A stretch of 64,000 nucleotides of DNA from Tupaia tana (Eukaryota; Chordata; Mammalia; Scandentia; Tupaiidae), in contig JAKSZU010000018.1 in NCBI GenBank assembly GCA_026018925.1, forward strand, positions 9,206,320-9,270,319, in the 5' to 3' direction. The position numbers were made by a program, and so were the translations under genes. Each line of letters starts with the position of its first letter. Position 1 is the first letter of the stretch. Shown piece by piece: positions 44,416 through 54,999 of the stretch. Below the pieces are notes generated by a model. The model saw only the letters and a list, made by a program, of their open reading frames with translations. It was not told the origin of the DNA and did no database searches.

Positions 44416-46019
44416 TTTTAACTGAGGGCAAAAGTGGGCAGAGTCATAAGTGAAGGACAAAAGAGAAAGAGAAAACTTATAGGTAAGGAAGATCAGCATC
44501 GTGGTATGTGTTACATACAGGCAGAATCCTGTGAAGAAGGGGGGGCCTAGAGAAAAGCCAGTATAGAAAATAAACGAACACCACCGAAATGAGAACAAAT
44601 GAAGGTCATTTATTCAGAGCTTGTTAGAGTCAGAAAGTCAGCCATCATCAGTTGTGTTTGGCAGAGACTAAAAGGCAGGCAGGGGAAGAGAGAAAGCTGC
44701 ATGGTGAAAAAACGGGAAGACGTTCCATAGCCTCCAGTTGACGGCCATGGTATCGGGAAGCTGGAAGTTGCTGACTAGAAGCTACACATCCTATCCAGTT
44801 GGCTTAGGGAGTATCTTTGGCTTCCTCTGGTTGGCCTGAGTTGGAAGTGGGGACATTACTGACCAAGCCCTGACCATTCTGGTTCGCCTACTGTTGTGAG
44901 TCAGTGCACTATGACCCAACGTGGTCTGGCCATTGTCTGTTTGTATATTCCATTTCACACAGCCAGAGCACCCTGTGACCAGTGGCCTGCTCACCCCAGA
45001 GCTGCCCGTGAAAAGGACTGTCATGAAAATTCTCCCCCAAATCAGTAAGTGCAGGGGGAGAGGCTGGCTGTAGATGAAGGGGCAAATACCCATTACTGCT
45101 TCCTTAAGATAAAGGCTTTGCATTCTCAGAAGGTCCCATGCAGACTAGAAACCCATCCTCTGTCACCATGGGCTTTTGTATAGGGATATGCGTGAGTTAG
45201 AGAGGAAAAAGGCACTTTGACACCCTAAAGAAATAGCTGTTTTTCATAGAACTCCTGGGAGGCAGTAATTTATTCAGTTATCTTTCAACATAATTCCTGT
45301 CTGACTGATTTTTTCTCTGGCTCCATCTTCTTGAAGGTGGTATGTACCTGTTCAGGGTGAATAAGAATAAGTGTGGGGTACAGACGGGGGGAGTACAAGC
45401 TAAATGAATAATGGAAAAGACCAAGGTAAAGCAAATGAAAAAAGAAACGTTCACTATTCGTGTAAAATTTCTGCTGAAGTGATTACTAATGTCCTTTTTA
45501 GAAAATAGCAATAAAAACCTCTAGCTCTTCAGAGTTGAAGGGAAGCAGAGTTGGGTTCTCCCCCCAAAGGTGGAAATACTTTGGTTAATGTAAATGGCCT
45601 TAGCTGTTTATTTCTGGTTTCTATTTTAGAAACTTCTGTTTTGGGTCCAGGTGACCTGGGTCAACTGACCTGGATCTGTCACCACTAGCCAGAAGATTCT
45701 GAGTCACCCTGAGAGTTGTTTTGAGGAAAAAGGGAGGTGATCAACTACGGGCTCTGGAGTGATGCCCAGCACTTGCCGCACACTCACAAGATACTGGGTC
45801 CTCCAAAAAGCCAGGACGCATTTTTGCATAAAAAACCATTTCATGACTTTTCAGAGCACCCAAAAGTAGCTCTTATTTTGTATGACAAGGAGGAGTGTGC
45901 CCACCTCTGCAGGGCAGTGGCAGAGAAGGTGTAATAAAATGGGGATTGGACCTGGCACATTCCCGGAACATTCCCCTTCCTAACATACCCAAAGATGCTT
46001 TGCAAAATATTTCATTGTG
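44416..46019. other. Unassigned sequence, possibly an old LTR in part
   Basis: The part 44590-45150 is denser in composition and could be a decayed LTR, but no family can be named. A 110-codon antisense frame (44791-45123) has no motif. Confidence 0.3.
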
Positions 46020-46200
46020 GGAACCAGCCAATGGCATAGCAGTTATGTTGCTGAATTCCCACATGGGGTAACTACAGTTCAAGTCCTGGACCCAGAGGCT
46101 TGGAACTCATGCTGGGCATGTGTAGGTGCATGCCCAAAGCCCCAGGAGGAGAAGGGAGGAAAAGCAATCGTGTCATGGTCATCCCTCTGGGGGATGATTT
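46020..46200 (+). mobile_element. Older tRNA-SINE, long form, 5' part (split)
   Basis: GGAACCAGCCAATGGCATAG head, CAGTTCAAGTCC B-box remnant, TGCTGGGCATGTGTAGGTGC body, up to CTGGGGGATGATTT. The remainder lies at 46490-46575. Confidence 0.92.
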
Positions 46201-46475
46201 TTTTTTTTTTTTTTTTTTTTTTGGAGAGGTTTTTCGCTATAGGGCGCGTGCGCTCGCCAGACAGACAGAGAGAGACATAGAGACAGAAAGCGAGAAATCA
46301 CCCCCCAGGGGGGATGGTCACGCCGCAATCCCTTCTCCTCCATTCTCCTCTCGGGATCTTGGGCACGCACGCACACGCGCCCGGCGTGAGTTGTAAGCCA
46401 CCGGGTCCGAGACGCGAACCGCAGTCGACTACGTGGGAGTCCAGCGACATAGCCATTACGCTAACTGCTGGTTCC
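46201..46475 (-). mobile_element. Young full-length tRNA-SINE nested inside an older copy
   Basis: Near-intact antisense copy: 22 T (the tail), TTTTTCGCTATAGGGCGCG, CT tract, CACCCCCCAGGGGGGATGG, then a head rich in intact CpGs, with the B box reading GGTTCGCGTCTC on the minus strand. The exact 14 bp duplication CTGGGGGATGATTT lies at 46187-46200 and 46476-46489. Among the best preserved copies here. Confidence 0.95.
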
Positions 46476-46489
46476 CTGGGGGATGATTT

Positions 46490-46575
46490 CTTGATTCCCC
46501 TCTCGCTGTCTTTGTCTCTCTCTCTCTCTCTCTCTCTCTCTGTTGAGTTCATACACCCTAAGTTTAAAACCTCTA
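46490..46575 (+). mobile_element. Older tRNA-SINE, 3' part (split)
   Basis: CTTGATTCCCCTCTCGCTGT, an expanded (TC)n run at 46512-46541, and ACACCCTAAGTTTAAAACCTC with an A-rich tail complete the copy that starts at 46020. Confidence 0.9.
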
Positions 46576-46667
46576 AAAAAAAAAATATTTCATCGTGCAC
46601 TGAAAAGAAACCATTATTGTATGTGCTAATTCAGGTAATGATGTAATCCTGCATAAAGAAAGAAGGG

Positions 46668-46935
46668 TGATAGTTCTGTGCCTGTGGTTAAAAGGGTCAG
46701 ATCCCACATGGACAATGACTCAGTTCAAATACCAGCTGGGAATCTTGAAAAACACACCAGGCACATATGTATGCATGCCCCAAATCCTGACAGGATGGAG
46801 AAAAGAAAAGGAAGGAAATGTGTTATAAATATTCTTCATTAGAGGGGTGCACTCGCCCTCTTCCTCTTGGTCCTCACTATCTCTCTCTCTGGCAAGTACA
46901 AGCATACCCTGGCAATTTTAAAAGAAAAAGATAGA
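46668..46935 (+). mobile_element. tRNA-derived SINE, long form, diverged
   Basis: GTTCTGTGCCTGTGGTTAAAAG head, CAGTTCAAATACC B-box remnant, GGCACATATGTATGCATGCC body and TCTCTCTCTCTGGCAAGTAC end. The palindromic block is lost. Confidence 0.75.
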
Positions 46936-47264
46936 AAAAATCAGAGGAACAGCCAGTTTCCAAGGTGTGAGGAAGGTTAAGCAAGACTTCAAACCTCTGA
47001 TAATCCTCGGTGCATTGCTTGTGTCAGGCCAGCTTTCATTCCCCATCCAGTAAATCATGCTGATTTCCTTTGGGAAACAGTCCTTTCCACAGTCCCAGTC
47101 CATGGGTCTTGGTATCACACAGTAGTAGCAAATAACTCATGCTGGTCCAATCGTTCCCAGGGGCCCTTGCAAGGATGTACCTAACTAGACCAACGAGGGT
47201 TGGCTGCAGGTGGTGACTTTGGAGCTTCACATCCTACAGGCTTTGCCATCACCAAAGGAGGAAG
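46936..47264. other. Unique noncoding sequence
   Basis: No repeat recognised; no supported gene. Confidence 0.4.
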
Positions 47265-47352
47265 TTCCCAAGTCACCATCCCCCATGTAGGTGCCTTCTC
47301 ACTTTCTCTCTTTCTCTGCTTCTCTCTGGTGGGTGCACACACCCTTTGGTAA
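47265..47352 (+). mobile_element. tRNA-SINE 3' fragment
   Basis: CACCATCCCCCATGTAGGTG, CTTTCTCTCTTTCTCTGCTT, CTCTCTGGTGGGTGCACACA and CCCTTTGGTAAG are the CT tract and tail. The A-rich tail grades into the purine tract. Confidence 0.7.
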
Positions 47353-47374
47353 GAAGAAAGAAAGGAAGAAAGGA

Positions 47375-47406
<32 letters not shown>

Positions 47407-47514
47407 AGGGAGGGAGGAAGGGAGGGAGGGAAAGAAAGAGGGAGGATGAGAGGGAGGGAGGGAGGGAGGAAGGAGGGAGGAAGGGAGGAAGGAGGGAGGG
47501 AGGGAGGAAGGAAA
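47346..47514 (+). repeat. (GGAA/GGGA)n purine tract
   Basis: About 165 bp of nearly pure G/A on the plus strand, with GA, GGGA and GGAA units. It gives long but meaningless frames on both strands (a Pro/Ser-Leu rich one at 47181-47564). Confidence 0.95.
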
Positions 47515-48025
47515 ACAGAAGAGGGCCACAGGCTAAGGAATGCAGGAGGCTTCTGGAAACTCAAGTCAGGGAATCAGACTTTCCTCCAGAGCCTCCAGAA
47601 ATAGCCCAGCCCTTTGATTTCAGCCCAGTGATACCTGTTTAGGACTTCTTTTTCTTTTTAAGGACTTTAGCCATAGTGCAGGTGTGCTCACCAAAAAGAA
47701 ACAGAGACAGTGAGAGAGGAAATGAAAACCACATTGCCTCCCCTCCCCCGGAGGGTATGGCCATGCTGCAATTCCCTCTCCTCCCTCCTCCTGGAATTTT
47801 GGGTATGCACACACACATACTCAGAGTGATTTTCAAGCTGTTAGATTTGAGACTCAAACCACTGTTGGCCATGTGGGTGGGAGCCCAGTGCCAAAACCAT
47901 CATGCCACCTGCTGGAACCCCCATTAAGGACTTTTGAGCTCCAGAAGAGTAAGCGAACACATTGTGTTGTTTAAGTTACCACCTGTGTCATGCGTCACAG
48001 CAGCAATAGGAAGTGAACACAATCA
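47515..48025 (+). mobile_element. MLT1-type MaLR LTR, sense, split by a SINE
   Basis: GGCCACAGGCTAAGGAATGC, CTTTCCTCCAGAGCCTCCAG, GATTTCAGCCCAGTGATACC, then after the SINE GCTCCAGAAGAGTAAGCGAA, TTGTGTTGTTTAAGTTACCA and CAGCAGCAATAGGAAGTGAA match the 3' two-thirds of MLT1. The 5' part is missing or replaced by the purine tract. Confidence 0.9.
47649..47925 (-). mobile_element. tRNA-derived SINE, long form, inserted in MLT1
   Basis: Tail side AGGACTTTAGCCATAGTGCA, CT tract, CCCTCCCCCGGAGGGTATGG block, body and head CACCTGCTGG. The LTR continues in register on both sides, and GGACTT flanks it. Confidence 0.9.
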
Positions 48026-48129
48026 TGGTCACTTCTTTAGGAGGGACATTTATACCGAGAACTAAATTATGCAGAGGAAGTAGTCATGTCCAACGTGAGA
48101 AGACCATGGCAGGAGAGGAGCACATACAG

Positions 48130-48296
48130 AAAACCCTGAGAGGCACAGTGATGGAGTGGTGCTCTGCAATGCTGGAGGCCATATGGAAGACCAGGGTTTG
48201 CTTTCCTGGCTGATTGGTGCCAGTTATTCCTGCTGACTGGGAAAGGTGGGGGTAGGTCACAGTGTGAGACCCTATTGAGGGTACTTAGGGTACTTG

Positions 48297-48341
<45 letters not shown>

Positions 48342-48365
48342 ATCGCTCTCATGAAAGAAAAAGTG
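48130..48365 (+). mobile_element. Older divergent tRNA-SINE copy
   Basis: TGGTGCTCTGCAATGCTGGA and GCCATATGGAAGACCAGGGT resemble the head of the copy at 58242. A (TC)n run at 48296-48341 and an A-rich end complete it. Confidence 0.55.
48296..48341 (+). repeat. (TC)n microsatellite
   Basis: TCTCTCTC with one TTT interruption, in the tail of an old SINE. Confidence 0.9.
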
Positions 48366-49499
48366 TAAGAAAAGGAATATTATGGAAACCCCTGGGATAG
48401 GAAATTGCTTAACATGTTTTGAGAATGGCAAGTAAATTGTTATAGCTGGAATGTATACAGCCTAGCCTTGAGGTTCAGAAAAGAACTTAAAGAACTTCAA
48501 ATATCTGATGCAATCCAACTTTTGAGCAACTAAAAACTTTTGAATGATTTCCTTGATTTTAAGCTTATCGAGGAGTAGAACCAAAGCTCATCTATGTATT
48601 AACCAGTGCAAGGAATGCCACTAAGTGCACTTTTCCTTAGCAATTCCTTTCGAGATTCCTGACATGCAGTCTAGATTTTCTGACTGTGTCCCAGTCTCAA
48701 ACATCCTGTCTTGCTGTAGCTAGCAGTATATTAACAGGCCTGACCCATACTAGGGACTAAACAAATACTTTTTTGATTATATGCCCAGGAATTTTGAAAA
48801 TATAGGGCTATCAGGAAAGACATGACATACTTTTCCGATTTTCTATGCAAAGATGCGTCATAACTTTTCTGACAACCCAGTGCTTCCTGGTGCTGCATAT
48901 CCCTCATGATATCTAAGTTATCCTAGAAATAATTAGAAAGACTGGGTTGCACAGAGGAGGAAGGGGGCAGCCCCAGGGGTGAGCATCTGCCCACTGGCAC
49001 TACCTGATCTGCAGCAGAGGGGTGGGGAGGGCACAGGGCAGAGGAGTGACCTTCTCTTCATGAAGTATGTGAGACATCAGTGACTGGAGGCTGCTAATGA
49101 TGGCCACAGCCACGAGGTGGGAAGAAAATATTTTTGGAAGGGGGAATGTACCCCGCACCACTTCAGCTGCTGAGCAAGCAAAGAGCAATACGAATAAACT
49201 CCACCAGCACAAGAAGTCCAGGGCTTCCTTTTAAATCAGTTCCTAGAAGGCAAGGAACCAGTATATCATAGTGAGACAATCATTTATAATGGGACCATTA
49301 TTAGGAGCCAAGGTATAAAAATCGCACATGAAACAGCCTTATAAGCAGATTCAGTGCGTGCCTGATTAACCTCTCCATCCTACTGGGGCCTGGATGGCTC
49401 GGGGGACTGGTAATGAGATGTGGGAGGCATTTGCCTCGAGGTCACGGTTTAAAGCTGGACATGTAAGAAGGGGCCTAATTGCCACTCATGGGTCATTCA
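48366..49499. other. Unique noncoding sequence
   Basis: No repeat recognised and no supported gene. Motif-free frames of up to 70 codons. Confidence 0.4.
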
Positions 49500-49640
49500 G
49501 CAGCACACCCTGTGGGCTTGGGGACACAGAAACAGGGGTTCGAGTCCCAGTATTGCCCCTGCACTTGCTACGGAATATCTGTGCTGGTCACAGGGCCTCC
49601 TGCAGCCTCAGTTTCACAATTTATAAAACCTTGCCAAGGC
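49500..49640 (+). mobile_element. MIR, sense
   Basis: GGGGTTCGAGTCCCAGTATT, CAGCCTCAGTTTCACAATTT and ATAAAACC follow the sense MIR core. Confidence 0.75.
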
Positions 49641-49748
49641 TTTTTTTTTTTTTTCCCTTTGGTTAGATAAATACTAGTATGGCTGGTACATGGTAACTAT
49701 TTGAATGAAGGAGGTAACTCCTGGAATTTGCTTCTCTCTCTCTCTTTT

Positions 49749-50014
49749 CTTTTTTTTTTTTTTTTTTTTATTTTAAGAGAGATTGTGGGAGCTTGTGCTC
49801 ATTGGACAGACAGAGAGAGACAGAAAGCAAGATATCACCCCCCAGGGGGAAGGCCACACCACAATCCCTTCTCCTCCATCCTATTCTTGGGATTCTAGGT
49901 ACGCATGCAGATACACAATGTGAGTTGTAAGCCACTGGGTCCGGAACGTGAACCACGGTTGACTGACTATGTTTGAGTCCAGCAATGTAACCATTATCCT
50001 ATCCCCTGGTCCCG
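49749..50014 (-). mobile_element. tRNA-derived SINE, long form, antisense
   Basis: T run of about 20, GGAGCTTGTGCTCATTGGAC, CT tract, CACCCCCCAGGGGGAAGGCC block, body and a head ending ATCCCCTGGTCCC. CTTTTCTTTT on both sides may be the duplication. Confidence 0.9.
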
Positions 50015-50794
50015 GGACTTTTCTTTTCTAGGAATGCACGTCTTCTTTTGACTTCTGAGGCGAGAGGAAGGCAGAAGTGCTGTGAATATTTTGAGTTCCT
50101 GGCTGCGGGGGCCAGGAAATCTTTGGTGGAGCTTTTCCACCACTTCAGGAGAACGAGGAAGAGGAGCCTTCTCCCGGGTCTAGTTCGGGTGACAGGAGCA
50201 CTTTGCGTGGAGCGTGGTTTGAGTTCCCTGTCATCACCAGTCGGTGGGATCCTCACAGAATCACCACGCACCAGGCTCCACGGCTACTATAAGCAATAAT
50301 CCCCGGGTTTCACAGCCAAAAAGGTGAGTTCTATCATTTGAATCCAGACAATAGGATTCCAGAATTGGGGTAACAATTAAACTATTACCCAAACCTAAAG
50401 GGCTGGGCAGAGTTGGGAAAGAGATGCATTTTCTGCATGTGGGATGAGGTATCTCAGGCCCAGAACTCCCCACTGATGTGGCCTGGCGTGAACCCACAGC
50501 CCCAGCAGGAACAAGATAAATAGCGGCAGAGAAGGAACCTCTGTGGACCCGTGGCAAGCACGCAGGCATTCAGCTTGCCTATGAATACCTTCCGTTAGGT
50601 GGGTCGTGCTGGGTGGGCCATCAGAGAAACACCTGAGGTGAGAACCGTGGGCCTGGACAGCACGAAACCTGACCTGGTGTGCCCACCCAGTGCTCAGCGG
50701 GTCAGCGCACTCCTCAGGGGCTGGAAGGAAAGCAAGGGACCCAAAGGAGGAGCAATGAGAGGGATTTCGAGCAAAAAAGGAAGTCAACATAGAA
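50015..50794. other. Unique noncoding sequence
   Basis: Slightly GC-rich. Frames of 83-131 codons on opposite strands overlap and have no motif. Confidence 0.4.
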
Positions 50795-50905
50795 TGACAG
50801 GAGACAGAGCCCTGGGTTCAAATCCCACCTCCAGCTTCCATTTCTTTACCCCCCCACACACACCCATTTACTTGACCTTGAAATAGGATCAATACCTTCT
50901 TGAAA
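50795..50905 (+). mobile_element. MIR fragment, sense
   Basis: GCCCTGGGTTCAAATCCCAC and TTTACTTGACCTTGAAATAG are the sense MIR core. Confidence 0.65.
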
Positions 50906-52894
50906 TCAAGGACGCCATAGGATAGTTATTCACAAATTACCTCTTGATTAGGAATCCCAATTCAAGGAAATATAAAAGGGCAATATATTTAATTCTGTTG
51001 CTTAAATGGAGAGAAACTGTCAATTATTTGGGGGGCAGGAGGTCTCCTAAGCAGGGATGTCACACTCAATTTAGTACAGTATTTAAGTGTTAACTCTCCA
51101 CTAAATTGGTTGTTGTTTTTCTTCTTCTCCCCCACCCTTTGCCCTTCCCAAGGACTTAAGGTTCTTGATGAAAAGGGAGGAATAATCCTTTCTTTGGTGT
51201 CTGCGATCAAGATCTATTTGGTAACCCACTCCTCTAATGCCGCCTGTGCAGAGAAATAATTTCGGCTCCCCGTTAATTTGAGTATTGAACTGAAATTCTG
51301 CAGCTGCTTTCTGCCAAGGCTGAAAGCAGAAATTAATTTCAATGACCCAGGCGAGTGGAGGGGAGCTCTGTCAGGTAATTAGTCTTCGTCTTTTGCTACT
51401 CAGGGTCTATCACTGTGTTAATCCATACATAAACCTAGGCATTCCCAGAGTCGCTCACGATCTGCGGGGGCCGTTTAACCACCTCTTGCTAGGGTTCACT
51501 GCAAGCCGGGGCATCTGTAGGGAAGAGGAAGAAGTCTCCCTTTCATGTTTCCCTTCCTTCTACCTATTTGGGGCCAGCAGAATGAATGTGGCTGATTTAC
51601 ATGTTCTTTTCCCCATTTGATTGAGTCTGCGTTGATTAAGTAGAGCTGGGGGTGGGCGAGAGCGTGGAAGGGAGGGGGACCCACCCCTGCAGCTTTCTGA
51701 CTTGCCAGTTTATTAATGAAAGAGGCACCGATATTGATAGCCCTGACACTACAAGTGCAGCAATTAAAGGGTATGTCCTTCCAGGCTTCTAATTAAAAAG
51801 GAGCCTTTTTCTATCCGGGATGGGTCCTATTGTCATATTTGCATTCAATTCTGGCTTGGTCTTGGATCTGCCTTTGCCTTCATGGAAATCTCCTGGGGGA
51901 AAACCTAGACCTGAAAAAACTAAACACAGTGTCGAAGGCTTTGTTCTCAACAGGGGTCATTCTGAAATTCAAGGGAAATCATTTTCTTTTTCTCTCTCTT
52001 TCTCTCTTTTTTTTTTCTTTTTTTTTTTTTTTTTTTTAAGAAGGCACCTGTTCACAAATGCAGCCTGTCCCCCACCATCTCTCTCCCAGACACTTCTCGG
52101 AGCTTCAGGATTTTCATGGTTTGGGTGGTGGTGGTGGTAGTAGTGGAGTAAAAAAATTGAACGGTCGCGTTGATTTTTCTGAGCCCCTTGGAAAGGACTT
52201 CACATGGTTTAGCGCTGCTCATCCCTCCTGCCAACCCTGCGAAGTGGGTTCCAGCCCCTGGTTTTACTTGACAGAAGAGAATAATAAACGCTCAGTGCGG
52301 AGAAGTTCCACAGATGGGGACCCTAGGGGTCCCACACCCCATCTAAAGGGCCTCTGTGACTGTCTGCCAGCTGCCAACCCCAGAATTCTAGTCCAAGCTG
52401 TTGACTCTTGTGGCACTCCAGAAGTTCCAAGGAGGTCAGAAATCTGGACTTCTAAGTGCAAGGCTCCTTTGGCGTGTTGATTCATTTTGGTGAAAGCCGC
52501 CGTAGGTGCTGAAGCACACATCTGCACACACGTGTGCAACTTCAGGGCGTCTCCACCTGCTTCCTCAGATCATGGAGATGCTTCTTCCCCGATCCTCAGT
52601 GCTCTGTCCTGTGACTGAGAACGCCTCATCTAAATGAGAACGAGCCACTTTTCTTTGCTGGTTTCGCCCTTTTCATTGGTGATGGAGCTGGCCCCAGCGC
52701 TAGGCCAGTTGAGAAAGGACCCGATCCTTCCAGTCCCTGCATCTCCTCCATCACATCTGCCCCTAGCATATCTCTCCCTCACTCCATGCGCCTGGAGACG
52801 GAGGACTCTCTCCCTATCCCAGGCCCAGCAGGCGTCTAGAACCAAGCCTGGTTTCTTCCCATGTTGGAATGAACCTACTGTGCGCTGCTGTACA
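50906..52894. other. Unique block with a strong candidate conserved noncoding element
   Basis: The part 51210-51800 is repeat-free and has TAATTA at 51376-51381 and 51790-51795, TTAATT near 51267 and the 12 bp palindrome GAAATTAATTTC at 51329-51340. A C/T and T run lies at 51988-52037 and a (TGG)n-like run at 52120-52146. Frames of up to 140 codons (52058-52480) lack motifs. Confidence 0.45.
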
Positions 52895-52990
52895 CTCTGC
52901 ACACCTGTTTGTGTATGTCGGTTTTCTCCTCTGTAAAATGGGAGGCTAGTCCTGCCCCCACGGGACGGTGTGAGGTTCCCAGGAGGTCAT
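52895..52990 (+). mobile_element. MIR fragment, sense
   Basis: GGTTTTCTCCTCTGTAAAAT, then GGGAGGCTAGTCCTGCCCCC, is the MIR core. Confidence 0.65.
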
Positions 52991-53949
52991 GATGAGGCCC
53001 AATCATGGCCCCTCAGAGGCCTCCCCGGTGCTCTCCCTACCAGCATCCCGTCAATGCTGAAGCGCGGCCTAGACGTGTCCACAGGGATACCATGCGCAGC
53101 CTGGCACTCGATGCTTCCGAGCAGCATAGGCTCTGGCTCCAAGTTCCTCCCTGGTCCTCACAGAGCCACATGATCAGCCACTGGGCACCAGGGTGGGCTT
53201 TTAGCCTGGTCTTTCTACCTCCGAGGGGTCTTTCCATTCTTCCCCCCTAGGACTGCAGGAAAGTAAGACAGGAAAGCAGGCCTGGTGCCCAGCAGGCCCA
53301 GAGGAGCTCAAGCTCGCACTGCCAGCTCCCCAAAGGTGTTCGCTCTCTCACTTTAGGCTCATAGTTCCTTCAAAGTTCTATTTCTAAGCTTAGGACTAAA
53401 GCTTTAAAAAGGAAAGGAAAAAAAAAAAAAAAAAAAAAAATCCCTAAACTTAACGGGAGCTATAACTATAAAATCTCCTAATAATTCCTAATTTTACTGT
53501 GAGTTTCTGGAAACGACAATATCCCCTCCCAAACTGGAGAGAAAGAGAGAGAGAGACTTGACAGAAGAGCTCTAACACATTGCCCTGGAAGCAGACTCTC
53601 TGTGTCATCACTGACCCCTCCTGCCTGCTGCAGGGGTGGCGGGGAGGGACAGCACAGAGAAAAGTCCCAACATTAGTCTGGTTAGTCTGGCATCCGCAGC
53701 CCTGCTGTCCACATTCTATGAGAGTCAATTGCAATTAACAAGGCCATTCAGAAAGGCAAGTGAGGGCGGGACAAAGTGAACAGAGACAGATCTTATCAGG
53801 GCCCAAGGCCAAGAGGCAGGGCTTTCAGATGCAGTTTGCATAGAAAAAAAAAATGGTGGGAGAAACTGGGTGGGAGAAGAAAAGACAACTTAGTGGGAAG
53901 GGGAAGGACAGGGAGCCAGAGGGAAGGAAGCAACCCAGTAGGAAGGCTC
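52991..53949. other. Unique noncoding sequence
   Basis: GC-richer first half, then an A run of 22 at 53419-53440. Motif-free frames on both strands. Confidence 0.4.
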
Positions 53950-54175
53950 AGGGGAAACACAAGAGTCCTGAGCACACCTCTTGGGTTCAAATCCTGCCCC
54001 TGCCCCTGCCCATAGCCATTTAGGAAACTTAGGCAACTCATCCACCCCTTCCAAGCCTTGGTAGGCACATCTGTAAAATGGTAATAGTAACAGTACTGCT
54101 CTGTTTGTTAACTGCTAAATAAAATAAGAATTATGTGAAATAGTGCTGAGAAAGGTGACTGGTAGTGGAGTTATA
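53950..54175 (+). mobile_element. MIR, sense
   Basis: CTTGGGTTCAAATCCTGCCC, TTAGGCAACTCATCCACCCC, CATCTGTAAAATGGTAATAG and ACTGCTAAATAAAATAAGAA follow full sense MIR. It includes a small (CCCTGC)n expansion near 53996. Confidence 0.85.
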
Positions 54176-54177
54176 CT

Positions 54178-54228
54178 AAGGGGAGAGAGGAGGAGAAGGA
54201 AGGAGAAGAGAGGGGAGGGGAGGCTTCA
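54178..54228 (+). repeat. Purine-rich tract
   Basis: (GGAGA)n-like run between a MIR and a SINE. Confidence 0.85.
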
Positions 54229-54276
54229 GAATGAGCAAGGGGCTATGGAGATCCAGAAGGGACGTGCTCTTTGATA

Positions 54277-54516
54277 TTTTCTAATTTTCTAGAGGGTGAA
54301 TGTATACACACTGGAGAGACTGAGAGAGAAAGTGAGAAAGTGCCTCATATCAGGGGCAGTCATTCCGCAACCCTTTCTCTTCCATTCTCCCTTCAGGATT
54401 TTGGGTATGCAAGTGCGTGAGTCTGGCATGCCTCCCTGGCTGCCAGGTCTGGGACTAGACACATAGTCGCCATGTGGGACACAGTTGTCCCAGCCACAGT
54501 CCACCAGTTTGTCCTA
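54277..54516 (-). mobile_element. tRNA-derived SINE, older long form, antisense
   Basis: ACACTGGAGAGACTGAGAGA, GAAAGTGAGAAAGTGCCTCA, TTCTCTTCCATTCTCCCTTC, then a head CCAGCCACAGTCCACCAGTTTG. The palindromic block is decayed. Confidence 0.8.
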
Positions 54517-54999
54517 GAAGTGGGTTATTTTTTAAAAAATATTTATTTATTGGACCAGCAGTTGGCGTAATGGCTATGTTGCCGGACCCCCCTGTAGTTA
54601 ACCGCAGTTCGAGTCCTGGACTTGGTGGCTTAAACTCATGCTGGGAACAGGTGAGTGCGTGCCCAAGATCCTGAGAAGAGAATGGAGGAGAAGGGATTGT
54701 GGCGTGGCCCTCCCCTCTGGGGGGTGATTTCTTGGTTTCTGTCTGTTTCTCTCTGTCTTTCTGGCGAGTGCACACACACTATAGCAAAAACCGCTCCAAA
54801 AATTATTTATTTAATTTCATTTATGTATTTTTATTATTATTGTTGTTTAATTTAATCTGGCACATGTGCTCACCAGAGAAAGAGTAGGAGGGAAAGTGAG
54901 AAAGCAATTGTCAGATCTGGGATCTGAACTGTGGTTGACCCTGTGGGAGTCCAGCGCCTTAACTACCACACCACCTCCTGGCCCTGAAGTGGGTTATTT
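54517..54999 (-). mobile_element. tRNA-derived SINE, short form, with exact duplication, tail hit by another SINE
   Basis: The short copy comprises 54531-54550 and 54800-54985. On the minus strand its head (CACCACCTCCTGGCCC end) passes into a tract ending CTCTGGTGAGCACATGTGCC without the body. GAAGTGGGTTATTT is exact at 54517-54530 and 54986-54999. The long SINE at 54551-54799 sits in its A/T-rich tail. Confidence 0.92.
54551..54799 (+). mobile_element. Young tRNA-derived SINE, long form, nested in a short copy
   Basis: TGGACCAGCAGTTGGCGTAA head, CGCAGTTCGAGTCC B box, body, CCCCTCTGGGGGGTG block, CT tract and CTATAGCAAAAACCGCTCC. The flanks are A/T-rich (TATTTATTTA-like on both sides). Confidence 0.92.

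Noticed and set aside
46512..46541. CRISPR-like array in the regular CT repeats
   Set aside because: Simple dinucleotide repeat without spacers, in mammalian DNA.
47181..47564. Pro/Ser/Leu-rich 127-codon protein
   Set aside because: It is the translation of the purine/pyrimidine repeat.
52058..52480. 140-codon frame beginning after a T-rich run as a possible exon
   Set aside because: The pyrimidine run before it is followed by AAG, but the frame has no motif and its start is not near a clean acceptor; insufficient support.
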